Positions 9,395 to 19,400 of a DNA stretch of 33,350 nucleotides are shown one piece after another. The notes under the pieces are model-generated. The model was not told the DNA's origin and did not search any database. It saw nothing but the letters and a program-made list of their open reading frames with translations. The stretch covers positions 1 through 33,350 of the forward strand of contig JAISZY010000016.1 in NCBI GenBank assembly GCA_031284375.1. The letters are read 5' to 3'. The stretch's first letter is position 1, and each line of letters opens with the position of its first letter. The position numbers were made by a program, and so were the translations under genes. This DNA is from Tannerellaceae bacterium. Its GTDB lineage: Bacteria; Bacteroidota; Bacteroidia; Bacteroidales; Tannerellaceae.

Positions 9395-10381
9395 ATGGAA
9401 CTTTATACACTTGTATCAATCCCCGAAGCGGCTTTTTTATTTTCGTACTCCAACGAGATAATGCTTCTTGGCTCTTGTTTCGCCGACGAGATAGGGAGAA
9501 AACTGAGCGACGATAAGTTTGCCGTAAACATAAACCCTTTCGGAACACTTTACAATCCTGCCTCTATCTCTCTTTCACTCAGTAGGTTGATGCAGCCGGA
9601 GCCGTTTACGGCATCCGATTTGTTTTGCCGCGACGGTCTGTTTCACAGTTTTGCTCATCATAGCCGTTTCTCTTCCCCCTCGGAAGAAGAAGCGTTGGAA
9701 GGAATCAACCGGCAGTTGGCCTATGCTGCCGCTTACTTGGGCAGAACCTCCCGGCTTATCGTTACCTTCGGTTCTGCTTGGGTTTACCGGCTTAAAGATA
9801 ACGGAAACATAGTATCCAACTGTCATAAATTGCCGGAGCGGATGTTCGGGAGAGAGCGCTTAAGCGTGGACGCTATCGTAAACGATTGGGATGCTTTGCT
9901 CCGCACGTTGTGGGAGCGGCATCCGGCCTTGCGTGTTCTCTTCACAATAAGCCCGGTACGGCATTGGAAAGATGGAGCGCATGCCAATCAACTGAGCAAG
10001 GCTACGCTCCTGCTGGCTGTCGATGAACTGCAAAGGCGTTACCCGGAACGCATCGCCTATTTCCCCGCCTACGAAATCATGATGGACGAGCTGCGCGATT
10101 ATCGTTTTTATGCCAACGATATGTTGCATCCCTCCGCTTTGGCGATAGAATACATCAGCGAACGCTTCTACCGGAATTTTCTCTCAGCCGAATCACAAAC
10201 GCTTCTTCACGAGTGGCGGGTTATCCGGAAGGCGATCGAACATAAACCTTTTCAGCCGGAAAGTGCAGCGTATCGGCAGTTTATCTTGCAAACTTTGTTA
10301 AAGGTGGAAAATCTTTCCGGGAAATTCCCTTACTTTGACCTCTCAAGAGAATTAGCATTATTACATTCGAAGCTAAAGTAG
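9395..10381 (+). CDS. GSCFA family protein
   Basis: The family-defining motif GSCFADEIGRKL lies about 25 residues after the chosen start and is followed by INPFGTLYNPASIS, also diagnostic. Further family blocks are VTFGSAWVYRL, TISPVRHWKDGAHANQ and YANDMLHPSALAIEYI. GSCFA proteins are SGNH-hydrolase-like enzymes of unknown substrate, common in Bacteroidetes. The track starts at a TTG (9365), but a -7 box overlaps that codon. The ATG at 9395 gives the usual distance to GSCFA, while 9377 remains possible. The next gene, MurF-Alr, starts 11 nt after the stop, so this is the first gene of a core operon with MurF-Alr and UvrA, hinting at an envelope role (inference). No signal peptide is visible. 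Base composition switches here from AT-rich to balanced. Confidence 0.9.
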   Translation: MELYTLVSIPEAAFLFSYSNEIMLLGSCFADEIGRKLSDDKFAVNINPFGTLYNPASISLSLSRLMQPEPFTASDLFCRDGLFHSFAHHSRFSSPSEEEALEGINRQLAYAAAYLGRTSRLIVTFGSAWVYRLKDNGNIVSNCHKLPERMFGRERLSVDAIVNDWDALLRTLWERHPALRVLFTISPVRHWKDGAHANQLSKATLLLAVDELQRRYPERIAYFPAYEIMMDELRDYRFYANDMLHPSALAIEYISERFYRNFLSAESQTLLHEWRVIRKAIEHKPFQPESAAYRQFILQTLLKVENLSGKFPYFDLSRELALLHSKLK

Positions 10382-10392
10382 AAACAAAAAAT

Positions 10393-12864
10393 ATGGAATA
10401 TTCGATAAAAGAAATTGCCGGTATTATCGGCTCCACAACCGTACTACCGCTCCGGGATGCGCGTATCGGTATCTTGCTTACCGACAGTCGGAGGCTTTCT
10501 CAACCGGAAGATAGTCTTTTCTTTGCCTTGAAAACAAAAACCAACAATGGCCATAAGTATGTGGACGAGTTGTATCATCTGAGGGTGCGTAATTTCGTGG
10601 TGAACGAAATGCCGCCGGAAGCTGCCTCTACGATGCCTCAGGCCAACTTCCTGGTGGTGAAAGATACCCTGAAAGCGCTGCAAAAGCTGGTAACGCATCA
10701 CCGGAAACGGTTCAATATTCCCGTTATCGGCATCACCGGGAGCAACGGGAAAACGATTGTAAAGGAGTTCCTGTATCAATTGCTGCATAACGAATTTAAT
10801 ATTGTCCGCTCGCCGCGCAGCTATAACTCCCAGTTGGGCGTTCCTCTTTCGGTGTGGCAGATGAACGAGAAACATACGCTGGGCATTTTCGAGGCCGGCA
10901 TATCGCAACCCGACGAAATGGAACGACTTCAGCCGATTATTTCGCCCACGATTGGTATCCTTACCGGTATTGGCGAAGCGCATCAGGAGAACTTTATTTC
11001 TATGTTCCGGAAATGTATGGAGAAGCTCACCTTGTTTGCTCATAGCGAAGCCATCATCTATAATGCCGACAATGCGTTTATTGCTAATTGCATTGACTCG
11101 TCTTTGCTTTCTCATCGCGCTGTGGGCTGGAGCCGCATCAACTCCGAGGCGCCTCTCTTTGTCGAAGCGGTAAGGAAGAAGGAAACAGAAACAGATTTAG
11201 TATGCTGGGTGATGGGGCAGAGTCATACGTATACGATTCCTTTCACCGACGACGCTTCCATAGAAAACGTTCTCCATTGTCTGGCGCTTCTCCTTTGCCT
11301 CAAACCTACCGGCTTGCAGGATACCTCCCGGTTTAAACGATTGGAGCCGGTAGAAATGCGACTGGAAGTGAAACAGGGAATCCACAATTGCCTCCTGATA
11401 AATGATGCCTACAATTCCGACATCAATTCGTTGGATATCGCGCTCGATTTCATGCAAAGCAGGAAAGCCGGCAAAATGCTGAAATCTACGCTCATCTTGT
11501 CCGACATTTTGCAGTCGGGCACTCTCCCAAAGTCGCTCTACAAGAAAGTGGCCGACTTTGTGAGGCGTAAAAAGATAGACCGGCTTATCGGCATAGGGCG
11601 GGATATGACGGAATACGCCGCTCTGTTTGATGTGCCGAAAGAATTTTATCGTACCACCGAAGAGTTTATCGCTTCGCCCGCTATCCATACGTTTCACAAC
11701 GAACTGATTTTGCTGAAGGGTTCTCGTCGTTTTCATTTCGAACGTATTTCCGAACGGATAGAGAAGATTGTACACGAAACCATACTGGAAGTAAACCTGG
11801 ATGCCGTAGTGCATAACTTCAACTACTATCGCTCCCTCCTGAAACCCGGAACAAAAATCATCGCCATGCTCAAAGCCTTCGGGTATGGCGTAGGAGCCGG
11901 CGAATTGGCCAAAACGCTGCAACAATATCCTTGCGATTATTTAGCCGTAGCCCTTACGGACGAAGGGGTGGATTTGCGTAAAGAAGGTATCTCCATCCCC
12001 ATCCTTGTGATGAATCCCGAACAAAGCAGCTTCAACTTCCTGCTCGAAAATCTGCTGGAACCGGAAATATATAGCTTCCGGCTGTTGCAGACGGTCATAA
12101 AGGAAACCCAACGCCGGGGGATTACCTCCTACCCAATACACATTAAAATAGATACGGGCATGCACCGGTTAGGGTTTCAGCCGGCAGATGTGCCGGAACT
12201 GTGCCGGGTGCTGAAACATCAAACGGGAGTAACCGTACGGTCGGTCTTCTCGCATCTGGCAGGTAGCGACTCGCCGGACTTCGACGCCTTTACCCTCAAA
12301 CAAATGGAAACCTTCCGGCAAGCGGCCGAATCGCTGGAAAACAATCTGGGCGGGAAAATATATAAGCATATCCTCAACTCGGCAGGAATTGAACGATTTC
12401 CGCAAGAGGGAATGGATATGGTGCGCCTGGGTATCGGACTCTACGGCGTGAGCGTGAACGGTACGAAAGAACTGAAAAACGTTGCCACTTTGCGAACCGC
12501 CATCCTGCAAATACAACACGTTCCGGCAGGAGATTCGGTAGGATATAGCAGGCGGAGTTATGCAACCAGAGATTCCCGGATAGCCGTTATTCCCATTGGA
12601 TATGCCGATGGGTTGGATCGCCACCTCGGAAATGGCGTGGGAGAAGTGTGGATAAACAATCATCTGTGCCCCATTATAGGAAACATTTGTATGGATACAA
12701 CGCTCGTAGACGTAACCGACACGGATGCCAACGAGGGAGATTCCGTGATTATCTTCGGGCAAGCATACCCCATCACGCATCTGTCCGACAAACTGCATAC
12801 CATCCCTTACGAGATTCTAACCTCTATCTCTCCCAGAGTGAAACGAATTTATTACAGAGAATAA
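10393..12864 (+). CDS. Bifunctional MurF / alanine racemase
   Basis: Two cytoplasmic enzymes of peptidoglycan synthesis are fused. The N-terminal part (about 1-455) is MurF, which ligates D-Ala-D-Ala to UDP-MurNAc-tripeptide: ATP-binding GITGSNGKTIVKEF (about 113-126), EAGISQPDEM (about 165) and NDAYNSD (about 337). The C-terminal part (about 460-823) is alanine racemase, which makes D-alanine with pyridoxal phosphate: the cofactor lysine is in MLKAFGYGVG (about residue 494), IKIDTGMHRLGF and FSHLAGSD follow, and the domain ends with PIGYADGLDRHLGNG and NICMDTTLVDVTD. The length of 823 aa fits the Bacteroidetes fusion. It is transcribed with the GSCFA gene upstream and with uvrA, which begins 3 nt after its stop. 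Both active sites look complete. Confidence 0.97.
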   Translation: MEYSIKEIAGIIGSTTVLPLRDARIGILLTDSRRLSQPEDSLFFALKTKTNNGHKYVDELYHLRVRNFVVNEMPPEAASTMPQANFLVVKDTLKALQKLVTHHRKRFNIPVIGITGSNGKTIVKEFLYQLLHNEFNIVRSPRSYNSQLGVPLSVWQMNEKHTLGIFEAGISQPDEMERLQPIISPTIGILTGIGEAHQENFISMFRKCMEKLTLFAHSEAIIYNADNAFIANCIDSSLLSHRAVGWSRINSEAPLFVEAVRKKETETDLVCWVMGQSHTYTIPFTDDASIENVLHCLALLLCLKPTGLQDTSRFKRLEPVEMRLEVKQGIHNCLLINDAYNSDINSLDIALDFMQSRKAGKMLKSTLILSDILQSGTLPKSLYKKVADFVRRKKIDRLIGIGRDMTEYAALFDVPKEFYRTTEEFIASPAIHTFHNELILLKGSRRFHFERISERIEKIVHETILEVNLDAVVHNFNYYRSLLKPGTKIIAMLKAFGYGVGAGELAKTLQQYPCDYLAVALTDEGVDLRKEGISIPILVMNPEQSSFNFLLENLLEPEIYSFRLLQTVIKETQRRGITSYPIHIKIDTGMHRLGFQPADVPELCRVLKHQTGVTVRSVFSHLAGSDSPDFDAFTLKQMETFRQAAESLENNLGGKIYKHILNSAGIERFPQEGMDMVRLGIGLYGVSVNGTKELKNVATLRTAILQIQHVPAGDSVGYSRRSYATRDSRIAVIPIGYADGLDRHLGNGVGEVWINNHLCPIIGNICMDTTLVDVTDTDANEGDSVIIFGQAYPITHLSDKLHTIPYEILTSISPRVKRIYYRE

Positions 12865-12867
12865 CGC

Positions 12868-15705
12868 ATGGAAAACGTCCCAACGGAAAAAGACGCCTAT
12901 ATACGCATCAAAGGCGCAAGAGTGAATAATCTGAAAAGTATCGACATCGATATCCCCCAAAATAAATTGGTCGTTATTACCGGACTTTCGGGAAGCGGCA
13001 AATCCTCGCTGGCTTTCGATACCTTGTATGCCGAAGGTCAGCGACGATATGTAGAAAGCCTCTCGGCCTATGCCCGACAGTTTTTGGGGCGAATGAGCAA
13101 GCCGGAATGCGATTACATCAAAGGTATACCGCCGGCTATCGCTATCGAACAGAAAGTAAATACACGCAACCCCCGCTCTACCGTAGGTACTTCTACCGAA
13201 GTATACGAATACCTCCGCCTCTTGTTTGCACGAATCGGAAGAACCATCTCGCCCGTTTCGGGAGAAGAAATAAAGAAGCATCAAACGAGCGATATCGTAA
13301 AGTGGGCGCTTTCCTATCCGGAAGAAACGCGCTTTGCGGTCTTTGCTCCCATTGTGCTCCCGGAGGGACGAAAGATGGAAGAACAATTGGAAGTGCTTCG
13401 CAAGGAGGGATACGCCCGTTTGTGGATAAACAACGAAACATATCGGATACAGGAGGCCTTGGAAAACAAAACACTTCTGAACGCTCCCTCCATAGAACTG
13501 CTGATAGACCGTCTTACCGTGTCGGACGATAAGACGTTGAACAGCCGGGTGGCCGACTCGGCCGAAACAGCCTTCTACGAAGGACACGGAACCTGTTTGA
13601 TTCGCGTATACACATCGGAAGGCATCGAAACAAAAGCTTTCTCAAAGAAATTTGAGGCCGACGGCATTACCTTTGAAGAACCCTCCGATTTGATGTTCAG
13701 TTTCAACAATCCCGTAGGCGCCTGCCCCACGTGCGAAGGCTTTGGCAAAGTAATAGGAATTGATGAAAACTTGGTGATACCGGACCAAACCCTGTCTGTT
13801 TATCAAGGCGCAGTGATGTGCTGGAGGGGCGAAGTGATGAGCGAATGGTTAACGGATTTTATCCGGCGAAGCGACCGGTACAATTTCCCCATTCATCGTC
13901 CATACTACACCCTTACGGCGCTGGAAAAGCAACTCCTCTGGCGCGGGGCGAAAGGCGTGTATGGGATAGACGACTTCTTTACCTTTGTGACCAACAACCT
14001 CCACAAGGTGCAATACCGGGTGATGCAGGCCCGCTACCGGGGTAAAGCCGCCTGCCCCACCTGCCGGGGAACCAGGCTTAAACCGCAGGCGCTGTACGTG
14101 CAGGTGGAGGGGATGAACATCGCCCGGTTGGTAACGATGCCCGTGACGGAATTGAACGCCTTTTTCAACCAATTGTCGCTAACCGAAACAGACCTCGTGA
14201 TTGCACGCCGAATACTTATCGAAATCAGTAACCGGTTGCAGTTCCTGATAGACGTAGGGCTGGGATACCTTACCTTAGACCGGCTCTCTAATACCCTTTC
14301 CGGAGGAGAAAGCCAACGCATCAACTTGGTCACCTCGCTGGGAAGTAGTCTGGTCGGCTCGCTCTACGTCCTGGACGAACCCAGCATAGGACTTCACTCG
14401 CGCGACACCCATCTGCTCATCCGGGCGCTTCGTCAGCTCCAGGCCCTGGGCAATACGGTGGTGGTGGTAGAACATGACGAAGAAATTATCCGCTCGGCCG
14501 ATTACATTATCGACATCGGCCCCCAAGCCGGCAGACTGGGGGGAGAAGTTGTGTATCAAGGCAACGTAGCTCATCTGCAAAATCATACCGAAAGTTATAC
14601 CGTGCGCTACCTTACGGGCGAGGATAAGATAGAACTCCCGTCTCGCCGCCGCAAATGGAACAATTATATCGAAGTAAAAGGAGCGCGACGCAATAACCTG
14701 AAAGGGATTAACGTCCGTTTCCCGCTTAACGTGATGACGGTTGTAACCGGCGTGAGCGGCTCGGGAAAAAGCTCCTTAGTGAGAGACATCCTCTACGAAG
14801 GAATCCGTCGCTCGCTCGACGAGGCTTTCTTCACCTGCGTAGACTGCTCATCTATCGACGGCGATATTCACCTCGTTCACGGCGTTGAATTTGTAGACCA
14901 AAACTCCATCGGCAAAAGCGCCCGCTCCAATCCTGTTACCTACATCGGCGCTTACGACGAGATTCGCATCCTCTTTTCTCAACAACCCCTGGCGCGCAAG
15001 ATGGGCTACACGCCGGCGTATTTCTCCTTCAATAAAGAAGGAGGACGCTGCGAAGAATGTAAAGGAGAAGGACGCATCACGGTAGAGATGCAATTTATGG
15101 CCGATATCTTACTGGAATGCGACGTATGCCACGGCAAGCGTTTTCGCCCCGACTTGCTGGAAGTAGCGTACAAAGGCGCCAATATATACCAGGTGTTGGA
15201 AATGACCGTAAACCAGGCCATCGAGTTCTTTCAGCCTGCTCCGAGCGGCACGGAAAAGAAAATTGTGAAACGGCTCAAACCCCTGCAAGACGTAGGCTTG
15301 GGATACATCAAACTGGGACAAACTTCGTCTACGCTTTCCGGAGGAGAAAATCAACGGGTAAAGCTGGCGTACTATCTGGCTCAGGAAAAGCAGCAGCCTA
15401 CTTATTTCATTTTCGACGAACCTACCACGGGCTTGCACTTCCACGATATAAAAACATTGCTCAAGGCCTTTAACGCCCTTATAGAGAACGGGCATACGGT
15501 TTTGATTATCGAACATAATATGGAAGTGATTAAATGTGCAGACCATATCATAGATTTAGGTCCGGAGGGAGGTCACATGGGTGGCAACCTGATAGCCGTC
15601 GGTACGCCCGAAGTTATTGCCCAATGTCCAACGTCCCATACCGGCCGATTCCTGAAAGAAAAATTAGCCGACGCTTCCGTTTCCACTGCACATCGTGCAA
15701 AATAA
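12868..15705 (+). CDS. uvrA: UvrABC excinuclease subunit A
   Basis: UvrA is the damage-sensing ATPase of nucleotide excision repair and loads UvrB. Both ABC modules are complete: Walker [10 protein letters not shown] (about 38-46), signature LSGGESQR (about 477) and DEPSIGLH in the first; Walker [10 protein letters not shown] (about 628), signature LSGGENQR (about 824) and DEPTTGLH in the second. Zinc-finger cysteine pairs are visible as CPTCEGFG (about 285), [10 protein letters not shown] (about 395), CEECKGEG (about 727) and CDVCHGKR (about 750). [39 protein letters not shown] and the 945-aa length are standard. Bacteroidetes often carry more than one UvrA; this is the type whose text reads [13 protein letters not shown]. 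It is the last gene of the GSCFA-MurF/Alr operon, with a hairpin 45 bp downstream. Confidence 0.97.
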   Translation: MENVPTEKDAYIRIKGARVNNLKSIDIDIPQNKLVVITGLSGSGKSSLAFDTLYAEGQRRYVESLSAYARQFLGRMSKPECDYIKGIPPAIAIEQKVNTRNPRSTVGTSTEVYEYLRLLFARIGRTISPVSGEEIKKHQTSDIVKWALSYPEETRFAVFAPIVLPEGRKMEEQLEVLRKEGYARLWINNETYRIQEALENKTLLNAPSIELLIDRLTVSDDKTLNSRVADSAETAFYEGHGTCLIRVYTSEGIETKAFSKKFEADGITFEEPSDLMFSFNNPVGACPTCEGFGKVIGIDENLVIPDQTLSVYQGAVMCWRGEVMSEWLTDFIRRSDRYNFPIHRPYYTLTALEKQLLWRGAKGVYGIDDFFTFVTNNLHKVQYRVMQARYRGKAACPTCRGTRLKPQALYVQVEGMNIARLVTMPVTELNAFFNQLSLTETDLVIARRILIEISNRLQFLIDVGLGYLTLDRLSNTLSGGESQRINLVTSLGSSLVGSLYVLDEPSIGLHSRDTHLLIRALRQLQALGNTVVVVEHDEEIIRSADYIIDIGPQAGRLGGEVVYQGNVAHLQNHTESYTVRYLTGEDKIELPSRRRKWNNYIEVKGARRNNLKGINVRFPLNVMTVVTGVSGSGKSSLVRDILYEGIRRSLDEAFFTCVDCSSIDGDIHLVHGVEFVDQNSIGKSARSNPVTYIGAYDEIRILFSQQPLARKMGYTPAYFSFNKEGGRCEECKGEGRITVEMQFMADILLECDVCHGKRFRPDLLEVAYKGANIYQVLEMTVNQAIEFFQPAPSGTEKKIVKRLKPLQDVGLGYIKLGQTSSTLSGGENQRVKLAYYLAQEKQQPTYFIFDEPTTGLHFHDIKTLLKAFNALIENGHTVLIIEHNMEVIKCADHIIDLGPEGGHMGGNLIAVGTPEVIAQCPTSHTGRFLKEKLADASVSTAHRAK

Positions 15706-15750
15706 ACAACACGTTGGATAAAACCCTTATTTCCCTCCCCCCCCAAAAAT

Positions 15751-15783
15751 CCCCCAAGACCTGCATCACGCAGCCCTTGGGGG
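15751..15783. terminator. Strong hairpin between convergent uvrA and the adhesin gene
   Basis: CCCCCAAG pairs with CTTGGGGG over 8 bp, with an inner CTGC/GCAG stem around an ATCAC loop. It lies between two convergent genes and is followed by AT-rich sequence, so it can end transcription from either side. There is no long U-tract directly next to the stem. The rest of the 15706-15912 spacer shows only a C-rich run and AT-rich sequence. Confidence 0.55.
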
Positions 15784-15912
15784 TACACTACAAATTATTT
15801 AAATAAAAATTATTTACGAAATAACAGAATATTCTATCCGCTCCATGTATCCCGCAACGACGGTAGGGGGACAAATAATTTCATGATTGCGCTGTTTTTC
15901 TTCATCACCTAT

Positions 15913-18627
15913 TCAATAAACCCGCGAGCGGAGGAGAGGATTGACCGGAACAACGCAGGGACTTATCTTTATCTCCACCGCCGTGCGGGTGGTAGACCGG
16001 CAGCCTGCGGTGGTATGACGGGATTCGGCATAATAAGTCACGGTACGGGTGGTGTCGGTAGTCGTCAGCGTGGGGGTAGTGAGCGTATTGTTTCCGGTTG
16101 CAACGAGTTGTCCGCCTGTGGCTGCGTCGTACCAGTCGGTGGTGCAGCCCGCCGGAGGTGTTACTGTGGCTACGCCCGGATTGCCGGAGCATACCGTCGG
16201 AACCGGCGCGCTGAGCGTCGGGGCGGCAGGAATGGCTAAGACTGTAATGGTTACCGCTAAGCGGGCTGTCGAGCGACATCCGGTGGTTGTATTACGCGCT
16301 TCGGCATAGTAGGTCGTTGTGGCGTTCAGCGCCGTCAGGGTGGTAAGCGTATTGTTTCCGGTTACAATGGGCGAGCCGTTTGTGGGGGTCGTGTACCAAT
16401 CGGTTGTGACGCCCGATACCGCTGTTATTGTTGCTACGCCTATGCTGCCGGGGCAAATGGCTGCCGGGGTGGAACTGAGCGTTGGGGCGGCAGGCAGGGG
16501 ATTTACCGTAATCAATATAGAATTGCCGGATACCGTTCCGCACGAACCGCTGGTTACATTCCGGCGGAAATAAGTGTTTGCCGTCAGCGCACCGGGCTGA
16601 TAAGTAGCCGATGTGGCGCCGGATATGTCTGTCCAGGAGTTAGTGGCGCCGGTTGAACTGCTTTGCCACTGGTAGGTATACGTCCCCGTTCCGCCGCCGG
16701 GAGCGGTAGTCTCGGTGAGGCCTGCGGGCGTGGAGCCGCTGCAAATCGCCTGTGCCGTGCCGATGGCTCCGGAAGTGAGGGTGGCGTTTACCGTTACCGT
16801 TACCGCTTTGCGGGTGTTGATGGCATTTTCGCAATAGTTTGATCCTTCCACGCTCACGTAATAGGTAGTGTTGGCAGTCAGCGTCGGCGTGGTGTAGGTG
16901 GCTCCCGTATGGAGCGGCGTCGTGGCCGTTTGCGAGGCGTACCAGCGATATACCGGATCGGTTACGCCGGTGGAAGCGCCCGTCAGGGTAACCGTTGAAC
17001 TGTTGCAGATGCCGGTTCCCGTTGTCGTAATGGTAGCGGCTACGGCCTGGTCTTTGACGGTAATGGTGGTACTCATCGTATGGGTTTGGTTGCTCGTGTC
17101 GAGTACCTTCATTTCGATAAGGTAGGTACCCGGCGCCAGCGTTTTATTCCATTGCAATACGTCTCTGGCTGCGGTTTCTTCCGTTCCGTTGATATACCAT
17201 TTCAAATATCCTGCCGTATTGCTCATGGCATATTGGATCACAGCCCGGATGGCAAAACTCTGCTGTCCGCAAAAAACCTCTCCGTCTATATCCTGGTAGT
17301 GCGTATTGGTGATGTAAAAGGCGGCGTCTAAGTTTCGGGCGGAAGCGCCGGCCATGTAGTAGTACGACACGACCGATCCCAATCCGTATCCCATTACGGT
17401 TAATCCGTTGGGATTGTGAAAATAATAAGAAGAATTTATGTTCGTCAAAGGCATGGCATAGAAAGAATAGGCGCTCCCTGTCGTTCCGGGACCGGTAGTC
17501 CATGTGCCTCCGCTTAGGGCGACAGGAGCGTCGGCGCCTATCGCTACGGTTGTTTGGGCATACGTATTCGTAGGGGTTACCACCAGAGCGTAGTGCTCGT
17601 TTAAACTCGAAGCCGATGTCGGTGCGAAAGGAGCAATGGCTGTTCCTGAAATCATCTGTTCGATGGGAGGTACCCAGGCCATAGCGGGGTCGCCTGTGAC
17701 CGGGGTCACATAGTGGGCTCCGGTCAGGTATGAAGTCACGGCAACGGGCTTGTTGGCAGAAATAAAACATCCTCCACTCGTTATTTCCAACTCTACAAAC
17801 TGCCCGGTATTCAAGGTCAAAGAGCCCGCTCCTAAATTGGACTGGATGGCGCCTCCTGTTTGTGTAATGGTCGTATTGTTTTGCGAAGCAATTATCCTGA
17901 CCCGTTCTTTTTGGCGATGGGTAGCAGGAACCAAGAAGTTGTTCCCCCATGCATTTACCGGTGCCAATTGCTGGTAGAGGCAGTCGCAAAAACTTATTCC
18001 TGTTGGGACATTTGTGCATGCATTGGTTACATAATAGGCCACCGGGTGGGTGGATGTGATGTGTTTGCCGGTGCCGTCTCCGCTGAAATAAGACGAATAA
18101 ACTTGCCCGACGTTCAAAGTGGTAATCGTGCTGCCATTTTCGTAAATCGTTGTTCCATTCTCTGTGGCAACTATCGTATAACCATCCGAATTTAACGCTT
18201 GATATGAAACATGGTAATAGTCCGTCCCCAGATTACTTACGGGCAAGACATTAGTGGCATCTGCTGTACCGGCAGTCTCAGTCAAGGCGTAAACAGATAC
18301 GGGAGTTGTAGACTGTATGCGTAAGGACTTATCGGATGTGCCTGTTGCATTCGAATAAATATACGTTTCCTCAGTATCACTCAGGCGATAGGTATAAACT
18401 TCTCCTGCATTAATTGTATGGTTGATAGGAGATCCACCCATCATAAAAGTAAGCGTAACGTCTGCAACTTGTGTTGCAGCAATCCGTATCTGCATCTGAA
18501 AGTTGTTAACGGAATAGCCATTATTATTCCCGAACGACACATAGAAATCCGTTCCGAGTGTTGTAACTTGTGCGGAAAGGCTATGCCCCAAAGCAAAGAC
18601 TATAAATAAGAAGATATATTTTTTCAT
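15913..18627 (-). CDS. IgGFc-binding-like, Ig-repeat secreted surface protein
   Basis: A 904-aa protein with a signal peptide (KKYIFLFIVFALGHSLSAQ). TTLGTDFYVSFG at the mature N-terminus, DYYHVSYQALNSDGYTIVATENGTTIYENG and WGNNFLVPATH are typical of the IgGFc-binding N-terminal region, here about residues 25-435. A PKD-like segment (about 440-530) and a run of Ig-like modules follow: YRWYASQTATTPLHTG (about 530-615), a Y-x-W-Q-S-S module (about 615-705) and two 88-residue tandem repeats (about 713-890) containing TTDWY, VTGNNTLTT and TTYYAE, whose DNA copies are 264 bp apart. It ends with PVNPLLRSRVY and has no recognisable type IX sorting domain or LPXTG anchor. The cell-surface location and adhesive role are inferred; binding to IgG is only the domain name. 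It is probably co-transcribed with the small secreted protein 40 bp upstream. Confidence 0.75.
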   Translation of the reverse strand: MKKYIFLFIVFALGHSLSAQVTTLGTDFYVSFGNNNGYSVNNFQMQIRIAATQVADVTLTFMMGGSPINHTINAGEVYTYRLSDTEETYIYSNATGTSDKSLRIQSTTPVSVYALTETAGTADATNVLPVSNLGTDYYHVSYQALNSDGYTIVATENGTTIYENGSTITTLNVGQVYSSYFSGDGTGKHITSTHPVAYYVTNACTNVPTGISFCDCLYQQLAPVNAWGNNFLVPATHRQKERVRIIASQNNTTITQTGGAIQSNLGAGSLTLNTGQFVELEITSGGCFISANKPVAVTSYLTGAHYVTPVTGDPAMAWVPPIEQMISGTAIAPFAPTSASSLNEHYALVVTPTNTYAQTTVAIGADAPVALSGGTWTTGPGTTGSAYSFYAMPLTNINSSYYFHNPNGLTVMGYGLGSVVSYYYMAGASARNLDAAFYITNTHYQDIDGEVFCGQQSFAIRAVIQYAMSNTAGYLKWYINGTEETAARDVLQWNKTLAPGTYLIEMKVLDTSNQTHTMSTTITVKDQAVAATITTTGTGICNSSTVTLTGASTGVTDPVYRWYASQTATTPLHTGATYTTPTLTANTTYYVSVEGSNYCENAINTRKAVTVTVNATLTSGAIGTAQAICSGSTPAGLTETTAPGGGTGTYTYQWQSSSTGATNSWTDISGATSATYQPGALTANTYFRRNVTSGSCGTVSGNSILITVNPLPAAPTLSSTPAAICPGSIGVATITAVSGVTTDWYTTPTNGSPIVTGNNTLTTLTALNATTTYYAEARNTTTGCRSTARLAVTITVLAIPAAPTLSAPVPTVCSGNPGVATVTPPAGCTTDWYDAATGGQLVATGNNTLTTPTLTTTDTTRTVTYYAESRHTTAGCRSTTRTAVEIKISPCVVPVNPLLRSRVY

Positions 18628-18667
18628 AAGTTCGCTGTATTTGTAGTGTATAATGTGTAGTGTGTAC

Positions 18668-19117
18668 TTATTTTCTGCAGGTGAATTTACATTCGTCTTT
18701 GGCCTTGTGGGAAGTTTGGTCGTTGATGACGTAATTGACCGTCTGATTCAGTTGAAGATCTCCGTTACTGCCCGTGAGCCAGGTGTATTCGCAGGGATGC
18801 GTGGGGAAATCTACCTGTATGGTATTGCCTTGCACACGATACGAGCCGCGTTCCTGCGAGTCGGTATATGCGAGTATAATACTATCGGTAGTAAAAGTTA
18901 TGGTGCGAGGGCATTGGGTAACGCCAAACACCGCGCTGCCGGAGTTGGTAAAAAGTTTAATCGACACCGAAAGGTCTATTGTCTGGCGAAGCTCTACGCT
19001 ACGGACTGTCCAGGTTCCAACGAGGGGCGCATTATCCGACTGCGCCCGGCATATCATAGACAAACCAAGATATAACAAGGTGATAAATAATACTTTCCTT
19101 TTCATTTTCCTTTTCAT
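18668..19117 (-). CDS. Small secreted lipocalin-like protein
   Basis: This 149-aa protein has a signal peptide (KVLFITLLYLGLSMICRAQ) and then LVGTWTVRSVEL, the G-x-W opening of lipocalin-like beta barrels. Alternating hydrophobic strands follow (TITFTTDSIILAYT, GSYRVQGNTIQVDF), and four cysteines are visible in the mature chain, two near the C-terminus (DECKFTCRK). Function is unknown. The listed ATG and an in-frame ATG four codons later are both followed by a basic stretch, so either could be used. It lies upstream of the Ig-repeat surface protein in the same direction (40-bp gap), which suggests the two are made together. A dyad that could be an operator lies 36 bp upstream. Confidence 0.6.
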   Translation of the reverse strand: MKRKMKRKVLFITLLYLGLSMICRAQSDNAPLVGTWTVRSVELRQTIDLSVSIKLFTNSGSAVFGVTQCPRTITFTTDSIILAYTDSQERGSYRVQGNTIQVDFPTHPCEYTWLTGSNGDLQLNQTVNYVINDQTSHKAKDECKFTCRK

Positions 19118-19152
19118 TTTTTTCTCTTATTAATGGTTACGACCGTCTACAA

Positions 19153-19166
19153 AAAACGTTCGTTTT
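19153..19166. promoter_or_regulatory. Operator-like dyad AAAACG-TT-CGTTTT
   Basis: A perfect dyad with 6-bp half-sites and a 2-bp spacer. It lies 36 bp upstream of the small secreted protein on the minus strand. A copy in opposite orientation (14 bp identical when reverse-complemented) is at 19267-19280, next to the plus-strand promoter. The size and symmetry fit a dimeric regulator of TetR type, which is inference. Confidence 0.5.
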
Positions 19167-19225
19167 AACTATACACAAATGGGCAGAAAAAAATTAAAAA
19201 TATTGTACAAATGACATATAGATTC

Positions 19226-19257
19226 TTGACAAAGTCCACTTTTTCTATGTATGTTTG
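19226..19257 (+). promoter_or_regulatory. Promoter with TATGTTTG -7 box
   Basis: TATGTTTG (19250-19257) matches the Bacteroidetes -7 consensus, and TTGA (19226-19229) sits 20 bp upstream in the -33 position. Transcription would start near 19264, immediately before the second operator-like dyad, so binding there could block it. It points at kduI, with a leader of about 190 nt. The 67-aa track ORF at 19251 starts inside this promoter and is not believed. Confidence 0.45.
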
Positions 19258-19266
19258 CAGTACATC

Positions 19267-19280
19267 TAAAACGAACGTTT
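19267..19280. promoter_or_regulatory. Second operator-like dyad (AAACG-AA-CGTTT)
   Basis: TAAAACGAACGTTT is the exact reverse complement of 19154-19167, and its core AAACG-N2-CGTTT is itself symmetric. It overlaps the expected transcription start of the promoter at 19226-19257. Together with the other copy it frames the divergent control region between the surface-protein operon and the kduI operon. Confidence 0.5.
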
Positions 19281-19400
19281 AAATTACACATCCCCTTTCT
19301 TTTTTCCCCCAATTTTGAATTATTAAGGACACTGCCATCGAAGGCTCAGCGAGTGGCGCACATCCGAAAGAAAGGGTTTTTTGCCTTGCCCCACACATTC

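Noticed and set aside
17144-18019. 291-aa minus-strand ORF within the Ig-repeat protein gene
   Set aside because: Alternative frame of the same strand; Arg/His-rich composition typical of a shadow frame.
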